Source of the DNA: Pseudomonadota bacterium
GTDB taxonomy: Bacteria > Pseudomonadota > Gammaproteobacteria > Burkholderiales > Burkholderiaceae_C
Assembly: GCA_023422975.1 (NCBI GenBank)
Contig: JAFAGF010000193.1
Location: 1-12,194, forward strand
DNA length: 12,194 nucleotides
Reading direction: 5' to 3'
Shown piece after piece: positions 1-7,319 of this stretch (positions are counted from its first letter, which is position 1; each line of letters begins with the position of its first letter). The notes beneath the pieces are model-generated. The model did not search any database. It saw nothing but the letters and a program-made list of their open reading frames with translations, and was not told the DNA's origin. A program made the position numbers and the translations under genes.

Positions 1-300
1 GATGGCGCTGAAGCCACACGTGGCAAGCGCATCACCGTGCACTACACCGGCTGGCTCTACAACAATGGCGAACAAGGCGCCAAGTTTGACTCCAGCAAAG
101 ACCGCAATGACCCCTTTGTGTTCCAGCTGGGCGCAGGCATGGTCATCAAAGGCTGGGACAAGGGCTTTGCCGGCATGAAGGTGGGCGGCAAGCGCACGCT
201 GATCATTCCCCCAGAAATGGGCTACGGAGCACGCGGCGCAGGCGGCGTGATTCCACCGAACGCCACCCTGAAGTTCGATGTGGAACTGCTGGCGGTTTAA
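1..300 (+). CDS. FKBP-type peptidyl-prolyl cis-trans isomerase (3' part)
   Basis: The reading frame is open from base 1 and ends in TAA at 298-300, giving 99 residues; the start lies upstream of the window. It encodes a single-domain FKBP-fold prolyl isomerase, which catalyses cis-trans isomerisation of X-Pro bonds in folding proteins. Pocket residues known from FKBP12 are recognisable: Tyr in HYTGWLY, Phe-Asp in KFDSS, Val-Ile and Trp in MVIKGW, Tyr in MGYGARG, and Phe in LKFDVELL near the end. Short bacterial FKBPs of this type run about 115-120 residues, so roughly 20 N-terminal residues are missing. The Met codon at 37 (within ITVHYTGW, read from a GTG) is internal and is not the start. 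No signal sequence can be judged. The gene converges on the small minus-strand gene at 408-854, with a hairpin terminator between them. Confidence 0.93.
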   Translation, partial: DGAEATRGKRITVHYTGWLYNNGEQGAKFDSSKDRNDPFVFQLGAGMVIKGWDKGFAGMKVGGKRTLIIPPEMGYGARGAGGVIPPNATLKFDVELLAV

Positions 301-334
301 ATCGCAGCCCAGCCTTTGAGCACACTGAAAATGC

Positions 335-364
335 AAAACGGCCTGTCATTGACAGGCCGTTTTT
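335..364. terminator. Bidirectional intrinsic terminator between convergent genes
   Basis: AAAACGGCCTGTC (335-347) pairs perfectly with GACAGGCCGTTTT (351-363) around a 3-nt ATT loop. The GC-rich core is flanked by an A-run on the left and a T-run on the right, so it can work on both strands: for the FKBP gene ending at 300 and, less tightly spaced, for the minus-strand gene ending at 408. Confidence 0.9.
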
Positions 365-407
365 GATTGGAAAGTATTGCGAAGCAGCGGCCATAACAGC
401 AGCGCCT

Positions 408-854
408 TCACGCAAACAATGCCCGCTCCAGCGGCGCATAGGCTGACTGGCCCACAGCCTCCTTGATTTTGGGTGCGACCGCAGCCAAATCGTCATAGCA
501 GGTCGAACCCTCTACCGACAAATTCAAACGAAAGCCCGACAGGCCCAGGTTGCCGGTTAAAGCCACGGCCAATGGGTAGGCTTCGCGATAGCGGTCTTGC
601 GGGCTGCGCTGCGCGATGCCTGCGGGCGCAAGCTCTGGAGCACTGACCACCAGATCCTGCAACAAGCCCGCTTGCTGCAGTGCTTCAATATCTGCCGGTG
701 CCACCCCCAAGCCTTTGGTGGCCGCCAGCACTTCGGCCACGGTGCGCTGGCCATCAAACAGCAAAAAAGCCGAACGCAGCTTGCCTGCCAGCAGTGCGCT
801 GCGCTCTTTGAAGGCCTGCTGGCCCTCGGGTGTCTTGATCAGAACCGCGCTCAT
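408..854 (-). CDS. Small conserved-looking protein of unknown function (148 aa)
   Basis: I do not recognise a characterised family. The start at 854 (MSAVLIKTPEGQQ) is chosen because AGGAG lies 5 nt upstream of the ATG. The open frame continues upstream to 980, but that extension is rich in Cys and Arg and does not look like native protein. The first 65 or so residues look like a compact helical domain, with a run resembling LRSAFLLFDGQRTVAEVL followed by PADIEALQQAGLL. This is reminiscent of the winged-helix-like N-terminal halves of small betaproteobacterial hypothetical proteins, but that is an impression only. The second half (about residues 85-148) is also helical, with the motif DRYREAYPLAVALTGNLG. 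There is no signal peptide, membrane segment or metal motif, so it is probably cytoplasmic. It lies 181 nt downstream of the symporter gene on the same strand and may have its own promoter. Confidence 0.75.
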   Translation of the reverse strand: MSAVLIKTPEGQQAFKERSALLAGKLRSAFLLFDGQRTVAEVLAATKGLGVAPADIEALQQAGLLQDLVVSAPELAPAGIAQRSPQDRYREAYPLAVALTGNLGLSGFRLNLSVEGSTCYDDLAAVAPKIKEAVGQSAYAPLERALFA

Positions 855-1003
855 AGCGTCTCCTGTATTGGCTGGTAGCTGCTCTAGCATCGCACACCAA
901 CGCACAGTACTGCATTGGGGCAATCCATGCCGGAGTGCGCAACGGACGCTATCGTGCAATGAGCACCTACCGCTGACCAAATAAAGCTTTCCGATAACCT
1001 AAG

Positions 1004-1050
1004 CATCAAAAGCTTTACTGCACAACCGCTAGCAGCTACTTATTTTGATG
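1004..1050. repeat. Degenerate palindromic intergenic repeat at the symporter 3' end
   Basis: CATCAAAA (1004-1011) pairs with TTTTGATG (1043-1050). Between them lies AACCGCTAGCAGCTAC, whose reverse complement GTAGCTGCTAGCGGTT matches the AGCTGCYARCGCTTG core of the repeats at 6173, 7273 and 11268. The symporter stop codon (TAG, 1036-1038) lies inside the element, so it may shape or stop the transcript end. A related fragment, GGTAGCTGCTCTAGC, occurs at about 874-888. Confidence 0.45.
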
Positions 1051-3126
1051 AATATGCGGCGTGAGCCAGCTCAGCAGCACTGTCACCGACAACCCGGTCA
1101 GCACACCAAAAACACCGGCAGACACGGGCTGCAGCCCCCACCACAAGCCATCGGCCAGCAAGATCGACGGCACCCAATGCTGCACCCATAGGCTGTGCGA
1201 AAGCATGTAATACAGCGCCATGCCCAAACCCGACAACATACCGGCCACTGCGCCGTAGCGCGTGACCCCACGCCAGAAAATGCCCAGCACCATGGCGGGC
1301 ACGAAGGCAGAAGCTGCCAAAGAAAAAGATGCTGCCACCATAGGCAAAATATCGGAAGAGCGCTGCCCGGCCACAAATGCGGCCACCAGCGCAACGCCCA
1401 TGAGCATGAATTTCGACAAGATCACGCGCTGCTCCGCCGAGGCTTTGCGCACGCGCCGTGAAAAAATCAAATCTCGCACCAAGGCATTGCTGATGGTCAG
1501 CAACAGCCCATCGGCCGTGGACAGCGCCGCCGCCAGCCCTCCGGCGGCCACCAGACCTGCCACCACATAGGGCAGCCCCCCAATCTCGGGCGTGGCCAGC
1601 ATGATCAGATCGGCGCCCAGCCGCAGCTCGCCAAACTGCAAAATGCCATCACGGTTGACGTCTTCCACCGACAGCAAAGACGCATCGACCCGTGCCCACT
1701 GCGCAATCCAGTTGGGCAGCTCATCAAAGCGCACACCGACCAGGTTGTTCATGACTTCCAGCTTGATCAACGCCGCCAGCGCCGGAGCACTCAGATAAAT
1801 CAAACCAATAAAAAACAGCGTCCATGCCACCGAAGTGCGCGCCCCCGATACCGACGGCACGGTGTAGTAGCGCGTGAGCAAATGCGGCAGGCCCGCCGTG
1901 CCCAGCATCAAACAAAACATCAGCGCCAGGAAGTTATTGCGCTCATCGTTGAACTGCGCCCGCTCTTGCGGCGTGCCCTCCGGATCACCGCCAAAAGGCT
2001 GGCTGTGGCGCGGCAACCCCGACAGCGGTTTGGCACGTTCGCGGTAGTCTTGCAGCTGGTGGCGCCATTGCTGCTCAGCCACCAAAGGGTTGCGCGGCAA
2101 GTTGGCGTATTCGCGGCTGATGGCGGCAATTTGCCCCACGTCGCCATTGGTCGAGCGCAAATAGCGCAACCGCTCGTGCAACACCAAGCGATCACGCTCC
2201 ATCGCCAAGGGCACATCTTGGAGCTTGGCTTCCAGCACATCCGCGCGTTCACTGTAGATGTGCTGCACCGAAAGTTCATGCGGCGACACCAGCAACTGTT
2301 CTTCCAGTTCGGCTATTTTTTGCAGCTGGCTGGCATACGCGACCGCTGCCACCGGGTTGCCCAACTGTTTATAGGCCAGCCACGACACGGGAATCAAAAA
2401 CGCCAGCAAGATCACCACATACTGCGCCACCTGTGTCCAGGTGACCGCACGCATCCCCCCCAAAAAGGAACACAGCAGCACCCCGCCCAGCCCCAGCATG
2501 ATGCCGATCTCAAACTGCACACCGGTCAGGCGTGAAGCAATCAGCCCCACGCCATAAATCTGCGCCACCACATAGGTGAAAGAGCACACGATGCAGGCAA
2601 TGGCGGCAATCGTGCGCGGCCAGCGACCGCCAAAGCGTTGCTGAAAAAAGTCTGGCAGCGTGTACAAATTCATGGCGCGCAGGTGCGGCGCCACCAGCAT
2701 GGCGACCAGGCAAAAACCACCCGTCCATCCCAGCAGATAAGCCAGTCCTCCCGGCTGTCCACTGCTGCCCCCGAAGCCTTGCAAATACAAGGCACCGGAC
2801 AAGCTGATGAACGACGCGGCACTCATCCAGTCAGCGGCGGCGGCCATGCCGTTGTACATCGGCGGAATGCGGCGCCCTGCGACGTAGTACTCATCAGCGT
2901 CGCTGGTGCGCCCCCAGACACCGATACCGGCATACATCATCACCGGCACAAACAAAAAGATGGGGCCAATCCAGTGCCGCGAAAGCCCTTGGCGCTCGGC
3001 CCAGGTCATCAACAGCAAAAACACCAGCACGCACAGGCAGTACAGCCCGACCAAGCGGTGAATGCGCCATTGGTAGGCGCGGGCGCGAGAAAAAGATGCG
3101 GCGCTGGCGCCGGAAGGAATGGGCAT
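1036..3126 (-). CDS. Sodium:solute symporter, large subunit (VC_2705-like, ActP-related)
   Basis: This is a 696-residue inner-membrane sodium/solute symporter of the SSF superfamily, of the type encoded with a DUF4212 partner. The substrate is unknown; related proteins carry small organic acids such as acetate. Recognisable SSF blocks are DEYYVAGRR (78-86), YNGMAAAADWMSAASF (91-106), YTLPDFFQQRFGGR (155-168), RAVTWTQVAQY (226-236) and GLAAALSTADGLLLTISNAL (530-549). Membrane segments run throughout except for a long charged stretch at about 254-397, rich in Glu/Arg/Leu heptad-like sequence. A second soluble stretch contains DVNRDGILQFGE (489-500), an EF-hand-like loop. At 696 residues it is longer than the usual 550-600 or so for this group, mainly because of the first insertion. 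The start at 3126 (MPIPSGAS) is the first plausible Met before TM1; the frame is open upstream to 3357, but that part overlaps the small subunit gene. The start lacks an evident Shine-Dalgarno sequence, so translation may be coupled to the upstream gene, which ends 35 nt earlier. Confidence 0.88.
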   Translation of the reverse strand: MPIPSGASAASFSRARAYQWRIHRLVGLYCLCVLVFLLLMTWAERQGLSRHWIGPIFLFVPVMMYAGIGVWGRTSDADEYYVAGRRIPPMYNGMAAAADWMSAASFISLSGALYLQGFGGSSGQPGGLAYLLGWTGGFCLVAMLVAPHLRAMNLYTLPDFFQQRFGGRWPRTIAAIACIVCSFTYVVAQIYGVGLIASRLTGVQFEIGIMLGLGGVLLCSFLGGMRAVTWTQVAQYVVILLAFLIPVSWLAYKQLGNPVAAVAYASQLQKIAELEEQLLVSPHELSVQHIYSERADVLEAKLQDVPLAMERDRLVLHERLRYLRSTNGDVGQIAAISREYANLPRNPLVAEQQWRHQLQDYRERAKPLSGLPRHSQPFGGDPEGTPQERAQFNDERNNFLALMFCLMLGTAGLPHLLTRYYTVPSVSGARTSVAWTLFFIGLIYLSAPALAALIKLEVMNNLVGVRFDELPNWIAQWARVDASLLSVEDVNRDGILQFGELRLGADLIMLATPEIGGLPYVVAGLVAAGGLAAALSTADGLLLTISNALVRDLIFSRRVRKASAEQRVILSKFMLMGVALVAAFVAGQRSSDILPMVAASFSLAASAFVPAMVLGIFWRGVTRYGAVAGMLSGLGMALYYMLSHSLWVQHWVPSILLADGLWWGLQPVSAGVFGVLTGLSVTVLLSWLTPHIHQNK

Positions 3127-3161
3127 GCAGTGTGTGGGGGGAGAGAAAAGCCCCGGCGTGC

Positions 3162-3452
3162 TTAGGCCGAGCGCTCGAACAAATCCATCACCACACAGTA
3201 AACCAGCGCGATCAGCATGAACATCAGGACTGCCCCTTGGGCCGCCATCCAATAGCCCAACTGCCAGCCTTGCACCCATGCCTGCAAGTCGCGTGCGAAA
3301 AAGCACACGCCAAATGAAAACACCACCCAGACCGTCAGCAAAATTGCCTTGAGCCACAGGTGGTGTGTGTCGTGCAAATCGGGAGGCATCTGCCCCCCGC
3401 TTGCCGAGATTCGATCTGGCCCGCCATGCACATCATTTTCAGAAAACTGCAT
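3162..3452 (-). CDS. Small subunit of sodium:solute symporter (DUF4212 family)
   Basis: This is a 96-residue membrane protein with two hydrophobic segments: AILLTVWVVFSFGVCFFA and, after GWQLGYWMAAQGA, VLMFMLIALVYCVVMDLF. The pattern WxVVSFGVxFFA ... GWxLGxWMAAQGA is that of the DUF4212 family (TIGR03647 type), which is regularly encoded next to VC_2705-type SSF transporters. Its exact role beside the large subunit is not established. The start at 3452 (MQFSENDV) is chosen because GAAAGG (3459-3464) lies 6 nt upstream. A shorter start at 3389 (MPPDLHDTHHLW, 75 aa) is a real alternative, since the first 21 residues are polar and uncharacteristic. It begins 26 nt after the ppsA stop, so it is likely cotranscribed with ppsA. 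Confidence 0.82.
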   Translation of the reverse strand: MQFSENDVHGGPDRISASGGQMPPDLHDTHHLWLKAILLTVWVVFSFGVCFFARDLQAWVQGWQLGYWMAAQGAVLMFMLIALVYCVVMDLFERSA

Positions 3453-3458
3453 CACAGG

Positions 3459-3464
3459 CCTTTC
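3459..3464 (-). promoter_or_regulatory. Ribosome binding site deciding the small-subunit start
   Basis: GAAAGG on the minus strand, 6 nt before the ATG at 3452. It lies between the ppsA stop codon and this gene, and supports the 96-residue form over the 75-residue alternative. Confidence 0.5.
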
Positions 3465-3478
3465 ACGAAAGCGGTGGA

Positions 3479-5869
3479 TTAACCCGCCAGATTTTGCCAA
3501 GTATCGATCACGGTGTCAGGGTTCAGCGAGATCGACACAATACCCTTTTCCGCCAGCCACTTGGCGAAGTCGGGGTGGTCCGAAGGGCCTTGGCCGCAGA
3601 TGCCGACGTACTTGCCCTTGGCCAGGCAGGCGGAAATCGCACGCTCCAGCATCTTCTTCACGGCAGGGTCACGCTCGTCGAAGTCGGCAGCCAGCAACTC
3701 CAGACCGGAGTCACGGTCCAGACCCAGCGTCAGCTGTGTCAAATCGTTCGAGCCAATCGAGAAACCGTCGAAGTACTCGAGGAACTCGTCCGCCAGAATG
3801 GCGTTGGAAGGCACTTCGCACATCATGATCAGCTTGAGCTCATTCTCACCGCGCTTGAGGCCGTTGTCGCCCAGCATGGTAGTCACGCGCTCGGCTTGCT
3901 TCAGCGTACGCACGAAAGGAATCATGATCTGCACGTTGGTCAGCCCCATGTCTTCACGCACGCGGCGCAGGGCTTCGCATTCCATCTTGAAGGCTTCGCC
4001 GAAGTCTTCGGAGATGTAACGTGCCGCACCGCGGAAGCCCAGCATGGGGTTCTCTTCCTCGGGCTCGTAGCGGCTGCCACCGATCAGCTTGCGGTATTCG
4101 TTGGACTTGAAGTCCGACATGCGCACGATCACGGGCTTGGGCCAGAACGCAGCGGCAATGGTGGCCACGCCTTCCGCGACCTTGTCTACGTAGAAAGCGC
4201 GGGGGGACGCATGGCCACGGGCCACGGATTCCACGGCCTTCTTCAGGTCGGGGTCTACCGCTGGGTAGTCCAGAATTGCCTTGGGGTGCACGCCAATGTT
4301 GTTGTTGATGATGAACTCCAAGCGGGCCAGACCCACGCCTTGGTTGGGCAACTGAGCAAAGTCAAAAGCCAGTTGTGGGTTGCCCACGTTCATCATGATC
4401 TTGGTGCTGATCTCGGGCATTTCGCCACGGGTCACTTCGGTCACTTCGGTCTCGATCAGGCCGTCGTAAATCTTGCCAGTGTCGCCTTCAGAGCAAGACA
4501 CGGTCACCAAAGTGCCGTCCTTCAGGCGAGCTGTGGCGTCACCACAGCCCACCACCGCAGGAATGCCCAACTCACGCGCAATGATCGCTGCGTGGCAAGT
4601 ACGGCCACCACGGTTGGTCACGATGGCGGAGGCGCGCTTCATGACGGGCTCCCAGTTGGGATCGGTCATGTCAGTCACCAGCACGTCGCCGGCTTGCACT
4701 TGGTCCATTTGCGAGATGTCAGACACCAAACGCACAGGGCCCGTACCAATCTTTTGGCCAATCGCGCGGCCTTCGGCCAGCACGTTACCCGTGCCCTTGA
4801 GCTTGTAGCGCAGCTCGGCCTGGCCCTTGGACTGGCTCTTCACCGTTTCAGGACGGGCTTGCAGGATGTACAGGTGGCCGTCAGTGCCATCCTTGCCCCA
4901 CTCGATGTCCATGGGGCGGCCGTAGTGCTCTTCAATCACCAGCGCATACTTGGCCAACTCTTGCACGTCAGCGTCGGTCAGGGAGTAGCGGTTGCGCAGC
5001 TCAGGCGCCACGTCCGTGGTCTTGACCAACTTGCCCGAAGCGGCCTTCTCTTCAGGTGTTGAAAACACCATCTGGATCAGCTTGGAGCCCAGATTGCGGC
5101 GAATCAGCGCGCTCTTGCCAGCCTTGAGCATGGGCTTGTGCACGTAGAACTCGTCGGGGTTCACAGCGCCTTGCACCACGGTTTCGCCCAGGCCGTAGCT
5201 GGAAGTGATGAATACCACTTCTTCAAAGCCGGATTCGGTGTCGATGGTGAACATCACGCCCGCAGCGCCCAAGTCAGAGCGCACCATGCGCTGCACGCCG
5301 GCAGACAGGGCCACCACGTCGTGCTCAAAGCCCTTATGCACGCGGTAGGAGATGGCGCGGTCGTTGTACAGCGACGCAAACACTTCCTTCATCTTGTGCA
5401 GCACGTCTTCAATGCCGACCACGTTCAGGAAGGTTTCTTGCTGGCCCGCAAACGATGCGTCAGGCAAGTCTTCGGCAGTGGCCGAGGAACGCACGGCAAA
5501 CGAAGCGGCTTCGTTACCACCTTGCAGGGTGATGAAAGCGGCGCGGATGGCGGCTTCCAAATCTGCGGGGAAAGGTTGTGCTTCCACCATGGCGCGGATT
5601 TCAGCGCCCACAGCGGCCAGTGCGCGCACATCGTCCACGTCCAGTGCCTTCAGCTTGGCGGAAATCTTGTCGGCCAGGCCTTCAAAAGCCAGGAATTCAC
5701 GGAAAGCGTGGGCGGTGGTCGCAAAGCCGGTGGGCACGCGCACGCCTTGGGGCAGTTGGGAGATCATTTCGCCGAGCGAGGCGTTTTTACCGCCAACGAC
5801 TTCGACGTCGCTCATACGCAAATTTTCGAAAGGCACGACCAAAGCGGTCGCTTCGAAACGGTTAGACAT
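3479..5869 (-). CDS. ppsA: Phosphoenolpyruvate synthase (pyruvate, water dikinase)
   Basis: This cytoplasmic enzyme of 796 residues (E. coli PpsA has 792) makes PEP, AMP and phosphate from pyruvate, ATP and water, the entry to gluconeogenesis from pyruvate, lactate or acetate. The order is complete. The N-terminal ATP-binding domain has [11 protein letters not shown] (25-35), [20 protein letters not shown] (125-144) and [11 protein letters not shown] (336-346). The swivelling phosphohistidine domain has [21 protein letters not shown] (421-441) with catalytic His426. The C-terminal TIM barrel has ENPMLGFRG (606-614), [15 protein letters not shown] (706-720) and catalytic Cys758 in ICGQGP. Thr424, two residues before the catalytic His, corresponds to E. 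coli Thr419, the residue phosphorylated by PpsR; the matching regulator gene is divergent at 6416. The start at 5869 (MSNRFEAT) has GGAG 6 nt upstream; the open frame continues to 5956 but has no such support. Likely the first gene of a unit with the two symporter genes. Confidence 0.97.
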   Translation of the reverse strand: MSNRFEATALVVPFENLRMSDVEVVGGKNASLGEMISQLPQGVRVPTGFATTAHAFREFLAFEGLADKISAKLKALDVDDVRALAAVGAEIRAMVEAQPFPADLEAAIRAAFITLQGGNEAASFAVRSSATAEDLPDASFAGQQETFLNVVGIEDVLHKMKEVFASLYNDRAISYRVHKGFEHDVVALSAGVQRMVRSDLGAAGVMFTIDTESGFEEVVFITSSYGLGETVVQGAVNPDEFYVHKPMLKAGKSALIRRNLGSKLIQMVFSTPEEKAASGKLVKTTDVAPELRNRYSLTDADVQELAKYALVIEEHYGRPMDIEWGKDGTDGHLYILQARPETVKSQSKGQAELRYKLKGTGNVLAEGRAIGQKIGTGPVRLVSDISQMDQVQAGDVLVTDMTDPNWEPVMKRASAIVTNRGGRTCHAAIIARELGIPAVVGCGDATARLKDGTLVTVSCSEGDTGKIYDGLIETEVTEVTRGEMPEISTKIMMNVGNPQLAFDFAQLPNQGVGLARLEFIINNNIGVHPKAILDYPAVDPDLKKAVESVARGHASPRAFYVDKVAEGVATIAAAFWPKPVIVRMSDFKSNEYRKLIGGSRYEPEEENPMLGFRGAARYISEDFGEAFKMECEALRRVREDMGLTNVQIMIPFVRTLKQAERVTTMLGDNGLKRGENELKLIMMCEVPSNAILADEFLEYFDGFSIGSNDLTQLTLGLDRDSGLELLAADFDERDPAVKKMLERAISACLAKGKYVGICGQGPSDHPDFAKWLAEKGIVSISLNPDTVIDTWQNLAG

Positions 5870-6172
5870 GGGAGGCTCCAAAGTTAAAAACCGGTACGTC
5901 CCAGCGGCTGGCCCAACAAGCCTGGCTGCTGGATGCGCGTGCTGGACACCGACCACAACTTTGCTGTTCGAGGTTATCGGTCATCGGTAGCCAGCCCGTG
6001 CAACGCCTGGATGGACTCCAAGCGCTTGAATCTTTGCGCAGGCATTCTACCCCTGCACAGCCATGCGCGCTGCCATCTGACTTACGTCATAGGGACGTTG
6101 GTTTTAGCCTTGCGCATGGCGGCTTTTAGCCTGCTGTTTCTAAAGGGGAATAGTGGGTGCGCCAGCAATTTC

Positions 6173-6252
6173 ATAGCTGCCTGCGCTTGTTAATAAATCC
6201 ATTCCAATATAAAAAGTCTGCAACCTTTGGATTCAACAGCGCTGACAGCTAT
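6173..6252. repeat. Imperfect inverted repeat of the intergenic palindrome family
   Basis: ATAGCTGCCTGCGCT (6173-6187) and AGCGCTGACAGCTAT (6238-6252) are complementary at 13 of 15 positions and enclose a 50-nt AT-rich spacer. The arms match the core of the perfect hairpin at 7273-7315 and the hairpin at 11268-11292. The 3' flank AGCTATCTTTTT (6247-6258) recurs exactly at 11294-11305, which supports a shared element. Here it lies upstream of ppsR rather than after a gene end. Confidence 0.6.
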
Positions 6253-6255
6253 CTT
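6227..6255 (+). promoter_or_regulatory. Candidate sigma-70 promoter for ppsR
   Basis: TTGGAT (6227-6232) and TATCTT (6250-6255) are separated by 17 nt. They would start transcription about 150 nt before the ppsR ATG. The right arm of the intergenic inverted repeat forms the -10 side, so the match could be a by-product of the repeat. An alternative is CTTGTT/TATAAA at 6186-6213 with 16-nt spacing. Confidence 0.28.
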
Positions 6256-6415
6256 TTTATGGAGGCTTTGCCGTTCACAGCCCCATTCCATGCGCCAGCA
6301 AATAGCAGACTGGCGCTGAAATTAGGAATAATGCGCAGCACCGCACACGCCTTGCTTGCCCGCCTACGCAGCCATAACGGCGTGTGCTTGTTTGACTCGA
6401 TTTGGAAAACTGCCC

Positions 6416-7249
6416 ATGCACTCGCGCACCGTATACGTAATTTCTGACGGCACAGGGATCACCGCCGAAACCTTCGGCACCGCCTTGATGGCGCAGTTCG
6501 ACATCACGCCCCGCATTGTGCGCATTCCCTTTGTGGACACCGTCGACAAGGCCCACCAGGCCGTGCGCCAGATCAACCACACCGGCGAGGTCGAGGGCAA
6601 AAAGCCCATCGTGTTCAGCACCCTGGTGAATCAGGACGTGGTGGCCGTCATCAACCAGCACTGCAAAGGCTTGTTGATGGACATGTTTGGCACGTTCGTG
6701 CAGCCGCTGGAAGAAGAACTGGGCCTCAAAAGCCAGCACCGCGTGGGCCGTTTTTCAGACATCAGCCAGAGCAAAGAGTATCTGGACCGCATGGAGGCCA
6801 TCAACTACACGCTGGCCCATGACGACGGCCAAACCAACAACGACCTCAGCGGTGCCGATGTGGTGCTGGTAGGCGTCAGCCGCTCGGGCAAAACACCCAC
6901 CAGCTTGTACCTGGCCATGCAGTTCGGTTTGAAAGTGGCCAACTACCCACTGATTCCCGAAGACTTTGAGCGCAAAAAGCTGCCTCCCGCGCTGGAGCCC
7001 ATCAAGAAAAAGCTGTTTGGCCTGACGATCGACCCGGTTCGCCTGTCCAGCATCCGCAACGAGCGGCGCCCTGACTCCAAATACGCGAGCTTGGTCAATT
7101 GCCGCAATGAAGTGCACGAGGCTGAAGCCATGATGCGCCGCGCGGGTGTGAGCTGGCTGTCCACCACCACCAAGTCGATCGAAGAAATCTCGACCACCAT
7201 CTTGCAAGAAGTGCTGCCACAGCGCCTGGGGGTCGGACTGCACGGCTAA
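6416..7249 (+). CDS. ppsR: PEP synthase regulatory protein (bifunctional kinase/pyrophosphorylase)
   Basis: This cytoplasmic DUF299-family protein inactivates PEP synthase by ADP-dependent phosphorylation of the threonine next to the catalytic histidine, and reactivates it by phosphate-dependent removal of that group. The 277-residue length from the ATG at 6416 equals that of E. coli PpsR, which is why this start is preferred over 6356. Visible family features are the N-terminal [15 protein letters not shown] (7-21), the P-loop [15 protein letters not shown] (153-167), [11 protein letters not shown] (174-184), and the C-terminal [17 protein letters not shown] (247-263). Only a weak GGA lies upstream of the ATG. 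Its target is ppsA, divergently encoded with Thr424 intact, so the regulatory pair is complete. A strong hairpin terminator follows 23 nt after the stop. Confidence 0.95.
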   Translation: MHSRTVYVISDGTGITAETFGTALMAQFDITPRIVRIPFVDTVDKAHQAVRQINHTGEVEGKKPIVFSTLVNQDVVAVINQHCKGLLMDMFGTFVQPLEEELGLKSQHRVGRFSDISQSKEYLDRMEAINYTLAHDDGQTNNDLSGADVVLVGVSRSGKTPTSLYLAMQFGLKVANYPLIPEDFERKKLPPALEPIKKKLFGLTIDPVRLSSIRNERRPDSKYASLVNCRNEVHEAEAMMRRAGVSWLSTTTKSIEEISTTILQEVLPQRLGVGLHG

Positions 7250-7272
7250 GCGACAGTCTTCACTTAGCAGCC

Positions 7273-7319
7273 AAACAGCTGCCAGCGCTTATCCAGCAAG
7301 CGCTGGCAGCTGTTTTTTT
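7273..7319 (+). terminator. Perfect 18-bp hairpin terminator after ppsR
   Basis: AAACAGCTGCCAGCGCTT (7273-7290) and AAGCGCTGGCAGCTGTTT (7298-7315) pair at all 18 positions around a 7-nt loop, followed by a T-run to 7319. The T-run faces the plus strand, so it ends ppsR. It directly abuts the hmuV stop codon (7318-7320), and may also stop the minus-strand haem operon, but the T-run on that side is only three bases. The arm belongs to the same repeat family as 6173-6252 and 11268-11292. Confidence 0.9.

Larger units (their letters stand above)
5870..6415. other. Divergent intergenic region between ppsA and ppsR (546 nt)
   Basis: No convincing gene is present. The region should hold the promoters of both divergent genes. 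On the minus strand, TAGAAT (6044-6049) could be a ppsA -10, but the -35 position is poor, and using it would give a leader of roughly 170 nt. GAGGTTATCGGTCATCGGTAG near 5970-5990 contains a short tandem ATCGGT. TGACTTACGTCA (6078-6089) is a 4+4 bp palindrome of uncertain meaning. The AT-rich half (6170-6260) carries the inverted repeat and the candidate ppsR promoter listed separately. Nothing looks like a riboswitch or transporter leader peptide. Confidence 0.6.

Noticed and set aside
855..980. N-terminal extension of the 148-aa protein to 980
   Set aside because: The AGGAG site fits the ATG at 854, and the extension is Cys/Arg-rich and unlike the rest of the protein.
982..1017. TAAAGCTTT...AAAGCTTTA inverted repeat as a terminator
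   Set aside because: Nine AT-rich base pairs around an 18-nt loop with no T-run; it is too weak to call, although it overlaps the repeat remnant at 1004-1050.
1882..2535. 217-codon plus-strand frame opposite the symporter insertion
   Set aside because: It is an antisense shadow with low-complexity His/Gln/Arg content. I considered whether the insertion region might itself be an embedded gene, but the symporter frame is unbroken on both sides.
3127..3357. N-terminal extension of the large symporter subunit to 3357
   Set aside because: It would overlap the DUF4212 gene almost fully, and its sequence is the out-of-frame shadow of that gene.
3365..5062. 565-codon open frame on the plus strand opposite ppsA
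   Set aside because: It is exactly antisense to a complete, fully motif-bearing ppsA, is His/Gln/Val-rich and matches no family; long antisense frames are expected in GC-rich coding DNA.
6078..6089. TGACTTACGTCA as a regulator site
   Set aside because: Only 4-bp arms around 4 nt, which is easily found by chance in 546 nt.
6356..6415. Earlier ppsR start at 6356
   Set aside because: It adds 20 residues of non-family sequence; the start at 6416 gives 277 residues, the length of E. coli PpsR.
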